From NCBI RefSeq assembly GCF_900113285.1, contig NZ_FOOT01000003.1, forward strand, positions 496,001 through 560,000: a stretch of DNA of 64,000 nucleotides, read 5' to 3'. This DNA comes from Pontibacter chinhatensis. GTDB taxonomy: Bacteria; Bacteroidota; Bacteroidia; Cytophagales; Hymenobacteraceae. Each line of letters starts with the position of its first letter. Positions within the stretch are counted from its first letter, which is position 1. Shown here piece after piece: positions 27,250-36,115 of the stretch. Under the pieces are notes generated by a model. The model searched no databases. It was not told the origin of the DNA and was given only the letters and a program-made list of their open reading frames with translations. The position numbers were made by a program, and so were the translations under genes.

Positions 27250-27455
27250 AGGTATAAAAGTATAGATTTTCCATTCATTACGTAAAGCGGCCGTATCGGT
27301 AAGTATAAAGTATGGCTCCTGTTTGGCTATAAATCCAAAAATCCTGAAGGAGACAAAATAAAACCTTTACTTTGTGCTGGCGCGGCAAAGTATAAATTAT
27401 CCGCAACACATTTCGCCCTAAACTGTTAAAAGGGCTAAACCCGGCCACAAAGCAG

Positions 27456-29033
27456 ATGGAAGTACAGACCATGAAGATCACCAACGTAGACTATGCCGCC
27501 ACCGGCGCTTTCTCCAAGACCATAACCGACTACCTTTGTTGTAGCCCGCAGTTACAGCCATTTTATAACCGATTCCCAACTCTGGAGGCCTTCGGGGAAC
27601 AACTGAAGGAGAAAAACTTTAGCCAGGAGCAACGCCAGACGCTGTACCAGGCGCTGCAGGAGCAGTATACTTCCATCTCCGAGGTTCACCCCAACGTGCA
27701 GCAAAACATCGACCTGCTGCGCCAGCCCAACACCTACACCGTTACCACGGGCCACCAGCTCAACATCTTCACCGGGCCGCTATACTTTGTTTATAAGATC
27801 ATCACGGCGATAAACACCTGTCGGCAGCTGCAGCAGCAGTACCCGGAGTATAGGTTTGTGCCGGTGTACTGGATGGCTACCGAGGACCACGACTTTGCCG
27901 AAATCAACTACTTTAACCTCTTCGGGAAGAAGTATACCTGGGAGAGCGACCAGACCGGCGCCGTGGGCAGGTTCTCCACCGAAAGTATGGCCCAGCTGCT
28001 GGAGGAGTTACCGGAGGCTTACCCGGTGTTTGAGGAGGCGTACCGCCACAGCAAAAACCTGGCAGATGCCACCCGTGCCATCACGCACGAGCTGTTCGGA
28101 GAGTATGGCCTGGTAAGTATAGATGGCGACCACAGCGAACTGAAGAAGGCGCTGACGCCAGTGGTAGAAAAAGAACTGACCGAGCAGCTGTCGCATCAGC
28201 TGGTGACCGAGACGAGCCAGCAACTGGAGGAGGCAGGCTATAAGCCGCAGGTATACTCCCGCGAAATCAACCTGTTTTACCTGACAGATAACTTGCGCGA
28301 GCGGATTGTGCAGGAAGGCGATAAGTATAAAGTGCTCAACACCGACCTGAGTTATACTTTAGAGGAACTATTGCAGGAGGCGCAGCAGCATCCGGAGCGC
28401 TTCAGCCCCAACGTCATACTTCGCCCGCTCTACGAGGAGCTTATACTTCCGAACCTGGCCTATATTGGCGGTGGTGCCGAGGTGGCCTACTGGTTCCAAC
28501 TCAAAAAGCTGTTTGAAACCTATAACGTAGCTTTCCCACTGCTGATGCTGCGCAACTCAGCCCTGTACATCAGCCGCAGCAACGCCAGCCGCATGCACAA
28601 GCTGGGCCTGCAGCCACTGGATTTGTTTCAGGATTTCCAGGAACTGAAAAAGCAGCTATCCAGCCAGTTGCATGAGGAGGAAATAAGCCTGGAGGCGCAG
28701 CGCGAGGCGGTAGCTGCCGCCTTTGCCGAGGTGGAGAAGCTGGCCGAAAGTATAGACCCGACCCTGGTGAAAGCCGTGGGAGCCGAAGCGCAGAAAGCGG
28801 CTAACTCCCTGCACATGCTGGAGAAGAAGCTCTCCAAAGCCCGCGACAGCAAGCACGAACAAACCTTTAAGCAGCTGGAAAACCTGAAGGAAAAGCTCTT
28901 TCCGGGCGGCACGCTGCAGGAACGTAAGGATAACCTGCTCACCTACCAGACAAACAACCCTGACTTTATACCGGCCCTGGTAGAGGCGTTTGACCCACTG
29001 GAGTTTAAGTTTACTATCCTGGAGGAGGCCTGA
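27456..29033 (+). CDS. bshC: Bacillithiol synthesis cysteine-adding enzyme
   Basis: 525 residues. BshC joins cysteine to GlcN-malate in the last step of bacillithiol synthesis. Conserved blocks seen are TTGHQLNIFTGPLYFVYK, PVYWMATEDHDFAEINYF and LRPLYEELILPNLAYIGG, followed by a long coiled coil (about 400-480). The first ATG (27456) or the one five codons later (27471) could be the start. Its TGA overlaps the next ATG by one base, so translation is coupled. Several AAGTATA words lie inside. Confidence 0.95.
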   Translation: MEVQTMKITNVDYAATGAFSKTITDYLCCSPQLQPFYNRFPTLEAFGEQLKEKNFSQEQRQTLYQALQEQYTSISEVHPNVQQNIDLLRQPNTYTVTTGHQLNIFTGPLYFVYKIITAINTCRQLQQQYPEYRFVPVYWMATEDHDFAEINYFNLFGKKYTWESDQTGAVGRFSTESMAQLLEELPEAYPVFEEAYRHSKNLADATRAITHELFGEYGLVSIDGDHSELKKALTPVVEKELTEQLSHQLVTETSQQLEEAGYKPQVYSREINLFYLTDNLRERIVQEGDKYKVLNTDLSYTLEELLQEAQQHPERFSPNVILRPLYEELILPNLAYIGGGAEVAYWFQLKKLFETYNVAFPLLMLRNSALYISRSNASRMHKLGLQPLDLFQDFQELKKQLSSQLHEEEISLEAQREAVAAAFAEVEKLAESIDPTLVKAVGAEAQKAANSLHMLEKKLSKARDSKHEQTFKQLENLKEKLFPGGTLQERKDNLLTYQTNNPDFIPALVEAFDPLEFKFTILEEA

Positions 29034-29614
29034 TGCTGAAAGCCGAACTTCGGAAGCAGATGCTGCGGCAGCGGCGCGCCTTGCCACGGGAGGAGGTGCA
29101 GCAGCGCAGCATGCGCATCGCCGAGATGTTCTTCCGGCATTTTCCGCTGCGGCCCGGGCAAACGGTGCATGTGTTTCTGCCTATTATCAAGAACAACGAG
29201 GTCAATACCTGGCTCATTATCGAACGGCTGCGGCAGGAGCACCCTGAGGTGCGCGTGGCGGTGCCGGTCACCGATGTGGAGCAGAACATCCTCACGCACC
29301 ACCACCTCACCGACGAGGCCGTGCTGATAGAAAATAACTGGGGTATCCCCGAGCCGCAGGACGCCCACATCATTCATGCCGACGAGGTGGACGTGGTGCT
29401 GGTGCCGCTGCTGGCTTTCGATAAGGCTGGCCACCGCGTAGGTTACGGCAAAGGCTTTTACGACCGCTTCCTGGACGACTGCCGCCCCGACGTGCTCAAA
29501 GTAGGCCTTTCCCTGGAGCCACCCGTGGAACGCATCGCCGACCCCAATCCCTTTGATGTGCCGCTGGACGCGGTGGTGATGCCGCAGGGAGTATGGCGGC
29601 GGGAGGAGGCTTAG
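29033..29614 (+). CDS. 5-formyltetrahydrofolate cyclo-ligase
   Basis: 193 residues; starts in a TGATG overlap with bshC. It turns 5-formyl-THF into 5,10-methenyl-THF with ATP. Signature blocks are KAELRKQMLRQRRAL at the N-terminus and the nucleotide-binding VPLLAFDKAGHRVGYGKGFYD. Pairing with bshC implies one operon. Its last four bases overlap the 3' end of the opposite gene. Confidence 0.93.
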   Translation: MLKAELRKQMLRQRRALPREEVQQRSMRIAEMFFRHFPLRPGQTVHVFLPIIKNNEVNTWLIIERLRQEHPEVRVAVPVTDVEQNILTHHHLTDEAVLIENNWGIPEPQDAHIIHADEVDVVLVPLLAFDKAGHRVGYGKGFYDRFLDDCRPDVLKVGLSLEPPVERIADPNPFDVPLDAVVMPQGVWRREEA

Positions 29615-30459
29615 TTCTTCTGTCGCTTGGCCTCCTGGTGCTGCATGATTTTTTCCCAGGCCTTCCGGGTTAGCATCACCAGGTCCCGTTTCTCCACATC
29701 CCAGATGGAGATAAAGTTCTGCGACAAGGTATAATGCTGCTTCCACTGGCTCATTTGCCCGTACAGGAGCAGGGTGCAGATATCGGTTGGTGTCATGTAA
29801 CCGCCGGTGGAGGGCAGGTGCGTGTGCATGGTGGAGGCTTCCTCCACGCTGTCTGCTTTAAAGTCGATGGGGATGATGTTCTGATGCAGCTTCTGTTTGC
29901 TCTTCACTTTGTTGTTACTATCAAAAGTAAGCAGGTAGTCGTTGCCCAGTATCACCACGCCCTGCAGTTGGGGGCCGGTTAGCACATACACCTTTTTCTC
30001 CTTGCCTTTGATAAGCGGTACCAGGTTCAGGTTGGTGTTGTTGTATTGCTGAAAGAGCGTGTCGGCATTAATCTCGGCTAGTGCGGCTTTGCGAACCTGA
30101 TACAGGTCGCGCTCCAGCTTGGTGAAGGGCCGCTCCTGCTGCGCCACCTTTGCCCTGTCGGTGGTAAAGCTATTGTCGAAGGTGAAGGAGATGAGTGCCT
30201 GTGGCTGCTCACCCTTGCTAAAGAAAATGCACCGGGTGCTGTCGTTGTGCTCGTAGGAGAAGTAGCCGCCCGCTTTCTCCCGTAGCTCGGGGTAGTTTTC
30301 CAGGAACAGATCCGTGCCACGCCAGGAGGCCATCTCGGAGCGGTACAGCCGGTACCCCTCGTCCAGAATCTGTGCCCGTATCTTCTGGTTTACCTGCTTC
30401 TGGGCTGCGGCAATAGCCGGCGTGAGCAGAATGGCGAGCAGGAGGAGCAGGTGTCTCAT
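29611..30459 (-). CDS. Secreted protein with a JAB/JAMM-like C-terminal motif, function unknown
   Basis: 282 residues with a signal peptide (residues 1-19, ending AAAQ). The C-terminal third reads STMHTHLPSTGGYMTPTDIC, close to the His-x-His ... Ser/Thr-x-x-Asp zinc motif of JAB/JAMM metallopeptidases, followed by a QMSQWKQHYTLSQNFISIWD strand-helix pattern as in that fold; GVVILGNDYLL may be the usual upstream strand but its Glu is not obvious. I cannot name a family. Monocistronic, tail to tail with the cyclo-ligase gene. Confidence 0.7.
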   Translation of the reverse strand: MRHLLLLLAILLTPAIAAAQKQVNQKIRAQILDEGYRLYRSEMASWRGTDLFLENYPELREKAGGYFSYEHNDSTRCIFFSKGEQPQALISFTFDNSFTTDRAKVAQQERPFTKLERDLYQVRKAALAEINADTLFQQYNNTNLNLVPLIKGKEKKVYVLTGPQLQGVVILGNDYLLTFDSNNKVKSKQKLHQNIIPIDFKADSVEEASTMHTHLPSTGGYMTPTDICTLLLYGQMSQWKQHYTLSQNFISIWDVEKRDLVMLTRKAWEKIMQHQEAKRQKN

Positions 30460-30650
30460 AATAAGTTTGTTTCAGGGGCTGCGAATGTATGAATATAGCA
30501 GAAAACAGATAAACATACTCAGGGAACAGAGGTTAAAAGTATAAAGAAACGCTGTGCGGGCGCAAGTATAACAACAGGCAGATTTTTAACAGTATATTTG
30601 TATAGCCAAACCTATCGCGCTCAAAGGCTTAATTTTTAATTGCTATATTG

Positions 30651-30658
30651 TATTTTTG
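30651..30658 (+). promoter_or_regulatory. -7 promoter element upstream of the TetR gene
   Basis: TATTTTTG fits TAnnTTTG, 67 bases before the ATG at 30726. A second, weaker TATATTTA lies at about 30712. The 266-bp intergenic stretch here holds no coding frame. Confidence 0.4.
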
Positions 30659-30725
30659 TAGTTAACCCCAGCAGGCCGCTTATGACGCCTGCCCACACGT
30701 TGCAGAATCTGCTATATTTACAGAG

Positions 30726-31262
30726 ATGGCCAAGACCAAGAAAGAACTCATCTTAGACACCGCATTAACCCTTTTCGCAGAGAAGGGGTACGATGCCACT
30801 CCCACCAGCCAGATAGCGAAGGTAGCTGGCGTATCAGAGGGCCTTATTTTCAAGCATTACATCAGCAAGGAAAACCTGCTGGAAGCGGTAGTGAAGGCCG
30901 GCTACAGGCGCATTACCGAGAGAAGCAAGAAATCGGTGGAGGAGAATGACCCCGCCAAGCTGATCAGCAACGTACTGGATATGCCACAGAAACTGGTGGA
31001 GGATGAGCGTGATTTCTGGCGGATGCAGTTCCGGATGGTGGACGAGGAAGTGGCGCAGCGCCACCATCAGCGCTACCTGAACTCGGTGAAGAAAAAGCTG
31101 AACGAAGCTTTCCGCAAGCTCGGCCATAAGGAGCCGGAGCTCGAAACGGAAATCCTGATGCTGCTGGTGGAGGGCCTCTGGAGGGCGTACCTGACCAATG
31201 AAGACAAGAAGCACTTCACCAAGATGCTGGACCTGATTAAGGCCAAGTTTATTAACGAGTAA
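30726..31262 (+). CDS. TetR-family transcriptional regulator
   Basis: 178 residues. The TetR helix-turn-helix is residues 6-50 (ILDTALTLFAEKGYDATPTS, IAKVAGVSEGLIFKHYISKE). The C-terminal ligand/dimer domain is not distinctive. No efflux or enzyme gene is next to it, and a strong terminator follows, so its target lies elsewhere or is itself. Confidence 0.92.
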   Translation: MAKTKKELILDTALTLFAEKGYDATPTSQIAKVAGVSEGLIFKHYISKENLLEAVVKAGYRRITERSKKSVEENDPAKLISNVLDMPQKLVEDERDFWRMQFRMVDEEVAQRHHQRYLNSVKKKLNEAFRKLGHKEPELETEILMLLVEGLWRAYLTNEDKKHFTKMLDLIKAKFINE

Positions 31263-31290
31263 GCTTTAAGAATCTCATATCAATATAAAC

Positions 31291-31324
31291 AAAAAGCCTC
31301 CCGGTGCACCGGGAGGCTTTTTGT
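31291..31324. terminator. Perfect palindromic terminator
   Basis: AAAAAGCCTCCCGG pairs without mismatch with CCGGGAGGCTTTTT over a TGCA loop. It works in both directions and so serves the TetR gene and the convergent small gene. Confidence 0.92.
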
Positions 31325-31347
31325 TTCATGGCGATTGTGTAGTCTTG

Positions 31348-31656
31348 TTAGCCCTTGTAAACCACGTTAAACTTCTTCAGCTCGTCTACCGGGCCAAAGT
31401 GCTTCTTCTCGATGGTTTTGCCGCGGCGCTTCAGATGCACTTCTACCGGAGCCATGGTTCTGGTCATGTCAGAGTTTACCACCTTCACATAAAACTTTCT
31501 GGCTTCGTCAGAGGCACCCTTCTCAAAAGTATGGCGCTGCTGGTTGCCGTTTACCGGAAGCCCCGGAATTACCTGATACGTCGTGCAAACCACCTCATAC
31601 TTAGGAAGAAACGGTTTGATGATGCTAAAAGAAACTTTTCTAAGTAAGCTTTTCAT
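31348..31656 (-). CDS. Small basic protein of unknown function
   Basis: 102 residues, Lys/Arg-rich, no signal peptide or membrane helix; ends in GPVDELKKFNVVYKG. The N-terminal part (VVCTTYQVIPGLPVNGNQQR) looks like an ordered beta domain. I do not recognise it. Codon use fits its neighbours and a bidirectional terminator lies at its 3' end, so it is probably real. Confidence 0.6.
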   Translation of the reverse strand: MKSLLRKVSFSIIKPFLPKYEVVCTTYQVIPGLPVNGNQQRHTFEKGASDEARKFYVKVVNSDMTRTMAPVEVHLKRRGKTIEKKHFGPVDELKKFNVVYKG

Positions 31657-31915
31657 ATGAGTGAACGATTAGGGGGATACGTTTCTATATCGCAATGTAG
31701 CGCTTTATTTGAAATTTCAAAGTATGGTGGCTGCAAAAAAGTGCAATTTAGCTCCTAACCATTTCGTTCTGGATTAGGTTCATCTTCGAAGCAGACAATC
31801 CTGATTAATTTTCGTGCCGCGGCAGAAAGGCACAAAAAGAGATGCTTTTCTCAGGCGGAGAATCAGAAGTATAAAGTATAACTATTTGAATATCAGCTAC
31901 AGAGGGCGCTGCTGC

Positions 31916-32599
31916 TTAGCGAGGCAGCAGCGGTTTTACGCCCCGCGTCATCTCGCGTTTGCCGGGAGGGCCGGGTAGCGCCTCCACCACGTAGCCGGCC
32001 GCTTTCAGGCTGCGCTTAAACGAGCCCTTGGCACAGTAAGTAACCAGAATGCCACCCGGGCGGGTAGCCTTATACAGCTTTTCGAACATAGCGTCGGCCC
32101 ACAGCTCCGGCTGCTTTTCGGGGGCAAAGGCATCAAAGTACACTACATCATAATAAGAGTTCGGCGCCACAAACTCCTCCAGCGACTCGTGCATCTTCTG
32201 CAGCGTGAAGTATGGGATTACCTCTGCCGGCTCGTTCCAGGGGGCCTGGTGCAGCTTCAGGAAATAGTCGTACAGCTCCGGGTTCAGGATGATGTTCTCG
32301 TAGTGCAGCTGCTGCACCACCTCCTCTGAGAGGGGATATTTCTCCAGCGTGTCGTACTGGATAAAGGCCTTCTTGGCCAGCGCGTACGGGAAGGTCAGGA
32401 TGGCGTTCAGGCCGGTGCCGAAACCAACCTCAAGCACCTTGAGGTCTTTCTTCTGCTCCAGCGCGTGCTCCAGCCCATACTTTACAAACACATGCTGCGA
32501 TTCCTGCAGAGCGCCGTGCACCGAGTGGTAATGCTCGTTCAGTTCGGGCACGTAAAGGGTGTTGGAGCCGTCTTTTGTCTGTCGGATTTCGAGGTGCAT
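31916..32599 (-). CDS. mnmD: tRNA 5-methylaminomethyl-2-thiouridine methyltransferase, stand-alone MnmD
   Basis: 227 residues from the ATG at 32599; a TTG at 32620 overlaps the -7 element and is rejected. It methylates aminomethyl-uridine 34 of tRNA using SAM. The SAM site VLEVGFGTGLNAILTF and the family block VVYFDAFAPEKQPELW are present, as is the closing GKREMTRG. The FAD-dependent oxidase half found in E. coli MnmC is absent, which is the stand-alone MnmD form. Confidence 0.92.
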   Translation of the reverse strand: MHLEIRQTKDGSNTLYVPELNEHYHSVHGALQESQHVFVKYGLEHALEQKKDLKVLEVGFGTGLNAILTFPYALAKKAFIQYDTLEKYPLSEEVVQQLHYENIILNPELYDYFLKLHQAPWNEPAEVIPYFTLQKMHESLEEFVAPNSYYDVVYFDAFAPEKQPELWADAMFEKLYKATRPGGILVTYCAKGSFKRSLKAAGYVVEALPGPPGKREMTRGVKPLLPR

Positions 32600-32617
32600 G
32601 GTTTTTGTGTTACTTTG

Positions 32618-32625
32618 CAAAGGTA
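32618..32625 (-). promoter_or_regulatory. -7 promoter element of mnmD
   Basis: On the minus strand TACCTTTG fits TAnnTTTG, 18 bases before the ATG at 32599. Confidence 0.55.
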
Positions 32626-32717
32626 CGCATTACAGCAGAGAGCTCGCAATATATTATAATCAGAATTCACCAAATTTATATACGCGGGCGCATCATAACA
32701 AAGAATACCTTCTCCCC

Positions 32718-33149
32718 ATGGCAAGAGTAAAAGTAAGCATCCCTCCGCACACCCACTTCACGGCGAGCATCCCCGTGCGCGTCACCGACCTCAACTACGG
32801 CAACCACCTGGGCAACGACGCGCTCCTTTCCATACTGCACGAGGCGCGCATGCAGCTGTTAAACCACTTCGGCTGGAGCGAGCTAAGTATAGGCGGTGCC
32901 AGCCTCATCATGGCCGACGTGGCGATAGAGTACAAGGGCGAGGGCTTCTACGGCGACGTGTTAAGTATAAGTATGGCTTTTGACGATATCAGCAAGTATG
33001 GCTTCGACATTACCTACCACGTGCGTAACCAGCACGGCAAGGAAGTGGCCCGCGCCAAAACCGGCATGCTCTGCTTTAATTACCAGGAGCGCAAGCTGAT
33101 GGCCCTGCCCGACGAAGTAAAGGCAAAGATTGAAACTAAAGCCGGATGA
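32718..33149 (+). CDS. Hot-dog-fold acyl-CoA thioesterase-like protein
   Basis: 143 residues from the ATG at 32718. The 4HBT pattern is present: VRVTDLNYGNHLGNDALLSI followed by the long helix HEARMQLLNHFGW and strands IEYKGEGFYGD and EVARAKTGMLCFN. The catalytic Asp would lie in VTDLNYGNHL. The substrate is not evident. It ends 18 bases before rlmN, which has its own promoter element in the gap. Confidence 0.85.
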   Translation: MARVKVSIPPHTHFTASIPVRVTDLNYGNHLGNDALLSILHEARMQLLNHFGWSELSIGGASLIMADVAIEYKGEGFYGDVLSISMAFDDISKYGFDITYHVRNQHGKEVARAKTGMLCFNYQERKLMALPDEVKAKIETKAG

Positions 33150-33155
33150 TTTTTG

Positions 33156-33163
33156 TAATTTTG
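33156..33163 (+). promoter_or_regulatory. -7 promoter element adjoining the rlmN start
   Basis: TAATTTTG ends only four bases before the ATG at 33168. With a start site a few bases after the element the mRNA would have almost no leader. Confidence 0.5.
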
Positions 33164-33167
33164 TGGT

Positions 33168-34241
33168 ATGAATTTGATTGCAGACATTCCGGTTTTAACC
33201 AAGAAAGATATTCGTAAGCTGTCGCTCGACGACCTGAAGGCATGGCTCGTGGAGAACGGCGAGAAGGCTTTCCGGGCCAAACAAGTATACGAGTGGCTCT
33301 GGAAGCATTCTGCCCAGTCGTTTGCGGAAATGAACAACGTGAGCCTGGCCCTGCGCGAGAAGCTGGACCAGCACTTTTCCATTAACGCCGTGCAGGTGGC
33401 CACCGAGCAGCTGAGCAACGACGGCACGATTAAATCTGCCTTCAAACTCTACGACAGCAACATTGTGGAGGGCGTGCTCATTCCGCACGAGGAGCGCAAG
33501 ACGGCCTGTGTTAGCAGCCAGGTAGGTTGCTCGCTTACCTGTAAGTTCTGCGCCACCGGCTACATGGATCGCGTCCGCAACCTCGATGCCGCCGAGATCT
33601 ACGATCAGGTGGTGCGCATCAACGAGCAAAGTATGCGGCAGTACGGCCAGCCGCTCACCAACATCGTGTACATGGGTATGGGCGAGCCGATGCTGAACTA
33701 TGCCAACGTGATGAAGAGCATCGAGCGCATCACCGCCCACGATGGTTTGGGCATGGCAGCACGCCGCATCACGGTAAGCACGGCCGGCATCGCCAAGATG
33801 ATAAAGAAGATGGCAGATGATGGCGTAAAGGCAAACCTGGCCTTGTCGTTGCACGCAGCCAACGACGAGAAGCGCAACCAGATTATGCCCATCAACGAGA
33901 CCAACTCGCTGGAGGCCCTGAAGGACGCCCTGAAGCACTACCACCAGGTAACGGGCCGCAAGGTAACGTACGAGTACATCGTGTTTGATAACTTCAACGA
34001 TACCCTGCAGGATGCCGAGGAGCTATTGCGTTTCTCCAAAATTATTCCATGCAAGATCAACCTGATAGAGTATAACCCGATCGAGAACGCCGATTTCGTG
34101 AACACCGACGACGACCGTCTGCAGGCGTTTATCTACTACCTGGCCGACCGTGGCCTGCAGGTAAACGTGCGCCGCAGCCGTGGCAAAGACATCGATGCGG
34201 CCTGCGGCCAGCTGGCCGTGAAGGAGAAGCAACCGGCGTAA
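33168..34241 (+). CDS. rlmN: 23S rRNA A2503 / tRNA A37 C2-methyltransferase
   Basis: 357 residues. Radical-SAM enzyme that methylates C2 of A2503 in 23S rRNA. The cluster motif is CSLTCKFC, the SAM pocket GMGEPMLNY, and the methyl-carrying cysteine is in DIDAACGQL near the C-terminus. The N-terminal helical domain (about 10-90) ends in HEERKTACVSSQVG. Followed by a very strong hairpin at 34261. Confidence 0.96.
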   Translation: MNLIADIPVLTKKDIRKLSLDDLKAWLVENGEKAFRAKQVYEWLWKHSAQSFAEMNNVSLALREKLDQHFSINAVQVATEQLSNDGTIKSAFKLYDSNIVEGVLIPHEERKTACVSSQVGCSLTCKFCATGYMDRVRNLDAAEIYDQVVRINEQSMRQYGQPLTNIVYMGMGEPMLNYANVMKSIERITAHDGLGMAARRITVSTAGIAKMIKKMADDGVKANLALSLHAANDEKRNQIMPINETNSLEALKDALKHYHQVTGRKVTYEYIVFDNFNDTLQDAEELLRFSKIIPCKINLIEYNPIENADFVNTDDDRLQAFIYYLADRGLQVNVRRSRGKDIDAACGQLAVKEKQPA

Positions 34242-34260
34242 AGTATAAAGCCAGTCAAGG

Positions 34261-34308
34261 TATAAACCCGGCTTCTGCTCATACTTGCAGAAGCCGGGTT
34301 TATACTTT
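34261..34308. terminator. Long perfect hairpin terminator after rlmN
   Basis: An 18-bp perfect stem (34261-34278 with 34287-34304; core AAACCCGGCTTCTGC) and an 8-base loop TCATACTT. TATACTTTAG follows rather than a pure T run. It carries the window-wide word at the right foot and a close variant in the loop. Confidence 0.8.
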
Positions 34309-34331
34309 AGAGCCCTGCTTAAATTGCTTTT

Positions 34332-34395
34332 TATGGCGCAAGTCTTCAGACTTGTGTCCTACAATGGTGTCAAGTTTGCAACTTGACTGGCTTGA
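34332..34395. repeat. Two short palindromic intergenic repeats
   Basis: AAGTCTTCAGACTTG (34340-34354), preceded by TGGCGC, and GTCAAGTTTGCAACTTGAC (34369-34387). Related units, GCGAGTCTCCAGACTCGC at 43366 and CACGAGTTGCAAACTCGCG at 55840, show that this is a dispersed family. Confidence 0.65.
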
Positions 34396-34450
34396 AAAGC
34401 CATACTTTATACCTGCTGCTATACTTTTATACTTGCCAATTTATACTTTC

Positions 34451-34813
34451 ATAGCCACGGCTTCCTTCCATTTGAACTAAGCTATTCTTGCTAGCTTCTG
34501 TTCATCCTCCAGATTTACATGAGCATCGTTGCATCTCTGGCTTTGGTGCTCTCAAGCCCGAGAGGGCTCGCCTTCGGGCATCGCGCGGTGTACATTTCCT
34601 TTGCTACCCTGCGGTCGCAATGCCCTCCGGGCACCGGAAAACTACAAGGCGCTCAACCCAAAGGCTGGGAACAGATTCGATAGCCATAGCTTCTGCTACT
34701 GGAAAGTAAAGTATAAAATAGTAATACAGAACTGTCCCCTTGAGGGGACCACAGGGGTGTAATCGCCTGAAGACAATTCCCCTCCTCGGAGGGGCAGGGT
34801 TGGTTGGGCCCGG
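34451..34813 (-). repeat. Composite intergenic repeat, copy 2 (inverted)
   Basis: Read on the minus strand it gives CCCAACCAACCCTGCCCCTCC (front module, 34785-34813), TGTTCCCAGCCTTTGGGTTG (about 34655-34675), GCGATGCCCGAAGGCGAG (about 34567-34585), CTGGAGGATGAACAGAAGCT (about 34493-34513) and GGAAGCCGTGGCTAT at the end. The order is the same as in copies 1 and 3. Short open frames on both strands here are by-products of the repeat. Confidence 0.82.
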
Positions 34814-35010
34814 CACTGCAGAAATCCTGCTTATCCCCAGATCCTGCAAATCCTGATTCAGACAAAGTATAAAGTATAGCCAACGCCAGACACTCGCGCG
34901 AACACCGCAACGCCTTCAGGTTAAAGCGAACACGCAAGTATAGCATTGACAACCAAAGTAATTGGATCTGACAAGGCAGCGCCTATTTACCGAATAAAGA
35001 TCAGCGAATT
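34814..35010. other. Rest of the rlmN-yihY gap
   Basis: No coding frame is supported. It holds AAATCCTGATTCAGA (about 34848), a phrase also seen near 17690 and 55925, followed at once by a doubled AAAGTATA, and ends at the stop of the YihY gene. Confidence 0.5.
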
Positions 35011-35973
35011 CTACCCCTCAAACCTGCCCTCTGCCCGTGGCCGGCCGGTGCCTTCCCGGTCCTGTGGCCTGTCGGCTAGCTCACGCTCTTCCACAAACAC
35101 GGCATGCGACTTAGGGGTGATGTGCTGTCCATACTTGTGCGCGTACTGCTGCGTGAACTCCGCCCCAAAAAACACGATCATAGAGGAGTAGTAGATCCAG
35201 ACAAGGATAAGGATGATGGAGCCCGCCGCGCCATATGCCGAGCCGGGGTCGGAGGTGCCCAGGTACCAGCTGATGAGGAGTTTGCCGATCGTGAAGAGCA
35301 GCGCCGTTATCAGGGCGCCAATCAGCGTGTCCTTCCAGCGGATGTGGGCGTCAGGCAAATACTTCATGATCAGGGCGAAGAGCAAGGTGATTAGGCCAAG
35401 TGACAGGGCAAAGTCCAGCAGCTTGATGAGCCACACGCCAATGCCTGGCAATAATTGCCCGAGGTAATCGCTCAGCAGGGAGATAGCTGCGCTGATGACG
35501 AAGGAAATGAGCATCAGGAACGAGATACTCAGGATAAGCCCGAAGGAGAACATCCGCTCCTTGGCCATCCGCAGGATGCTGCTGGAAGGCTTTATCTTCA
35601 GGTTCCAGACACTGTTGAGCGACTGCTGCAAGGTAACAAAGAAGGTGGTGGCGGCAAAGATGAGCGTACCGATGCCCACCCACATGGCCCAACCTGACGA
35701 CTCGGTCGTGCTAGCATTCTGCACCATGGTCTGGATAGAGGAGGCCGCCTCCGGACTGATAGCCGCAGACGCCTGCTTCTCCAACTCTCCCGACACGGCC
35801 TCCTCGCCAAAGAAAAAGCCAGCCGCCTTAATGATGATGAGCAGTAGCGGGGGAATGGAGAAAATGGCGTTAAACGCAAGTGCCGCCGCCAGCCGCAGCG
35901 CGTTCGCTTCCAGGAAGCCGTCCACAGAGGTTTTAAGCAGCTGGAAAATTCCTTTAAGTGTATATTTGGCCAT
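35011..35973 (-). CDS. YihY/BrkB-family inner-membrane protein
   Basis: 320 residues, six predicted membrane helices; family blocks ALRLAAALAFNAIFSIPPLL near the N-terminus and ILVWIYYSSMIVFFGAEFTQ near the C-terminus. A cytosolic tail of about 45 residues rich in Arg, Glu and Gly ends the protein. Members are widespread envelope proteins of unproven transport role, formerly mislabelled as ribonuclease BN. Monocistronic. Confidence 0.93.
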   Translation of the reverse strand: MAKYTLKGIFQLLKTSVDGFLEANALRLAAALAFNAIFSIPPLLLIIIKAAGFFFGEEAVSGELEKQASAAISPEAASSIQTMVQNASTTESSGWAMWVGIGTLIFAATTFFVTLQQSLNSVWNLKIKPSSSILRMAKERMFSFGLILSISFLMLISFVISAAISLLSDYLGQLLPGIGVWLIKLLDFALSLGLITLLFALIMKYLPDAHIRWKDTLIGALITALLFTIGKLLISWYLGTSDPGSAYGAAGSIILILVWIYYSSMIVFFGAEFTQQYAHKYGQHITPKSHAVFVEERELADRPQDREGTGRPRAEGRFEG

Positions 35974-36115
35974 AGGGCGTGTTTTGTCTTCTGGTGTGAT
36001 TTTTAAACTACGCAGTGGCTTCTACTCAGGTTAAAACAGGGGCAGCTGTAGCAGCGATGCAGCATCCTGAGCAAGTATAAATCCGTACACGGGAGCGCTA
36101 ACAAAGTATAAACCG

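Noticed and set aside
34488..34849. Several 70-100 codon frames on both strands
   Set aside because: They lie wholly inside composite repeat copy 2, and the shared phrase ALNPKAGNR reflects a repeat module, not a protein.
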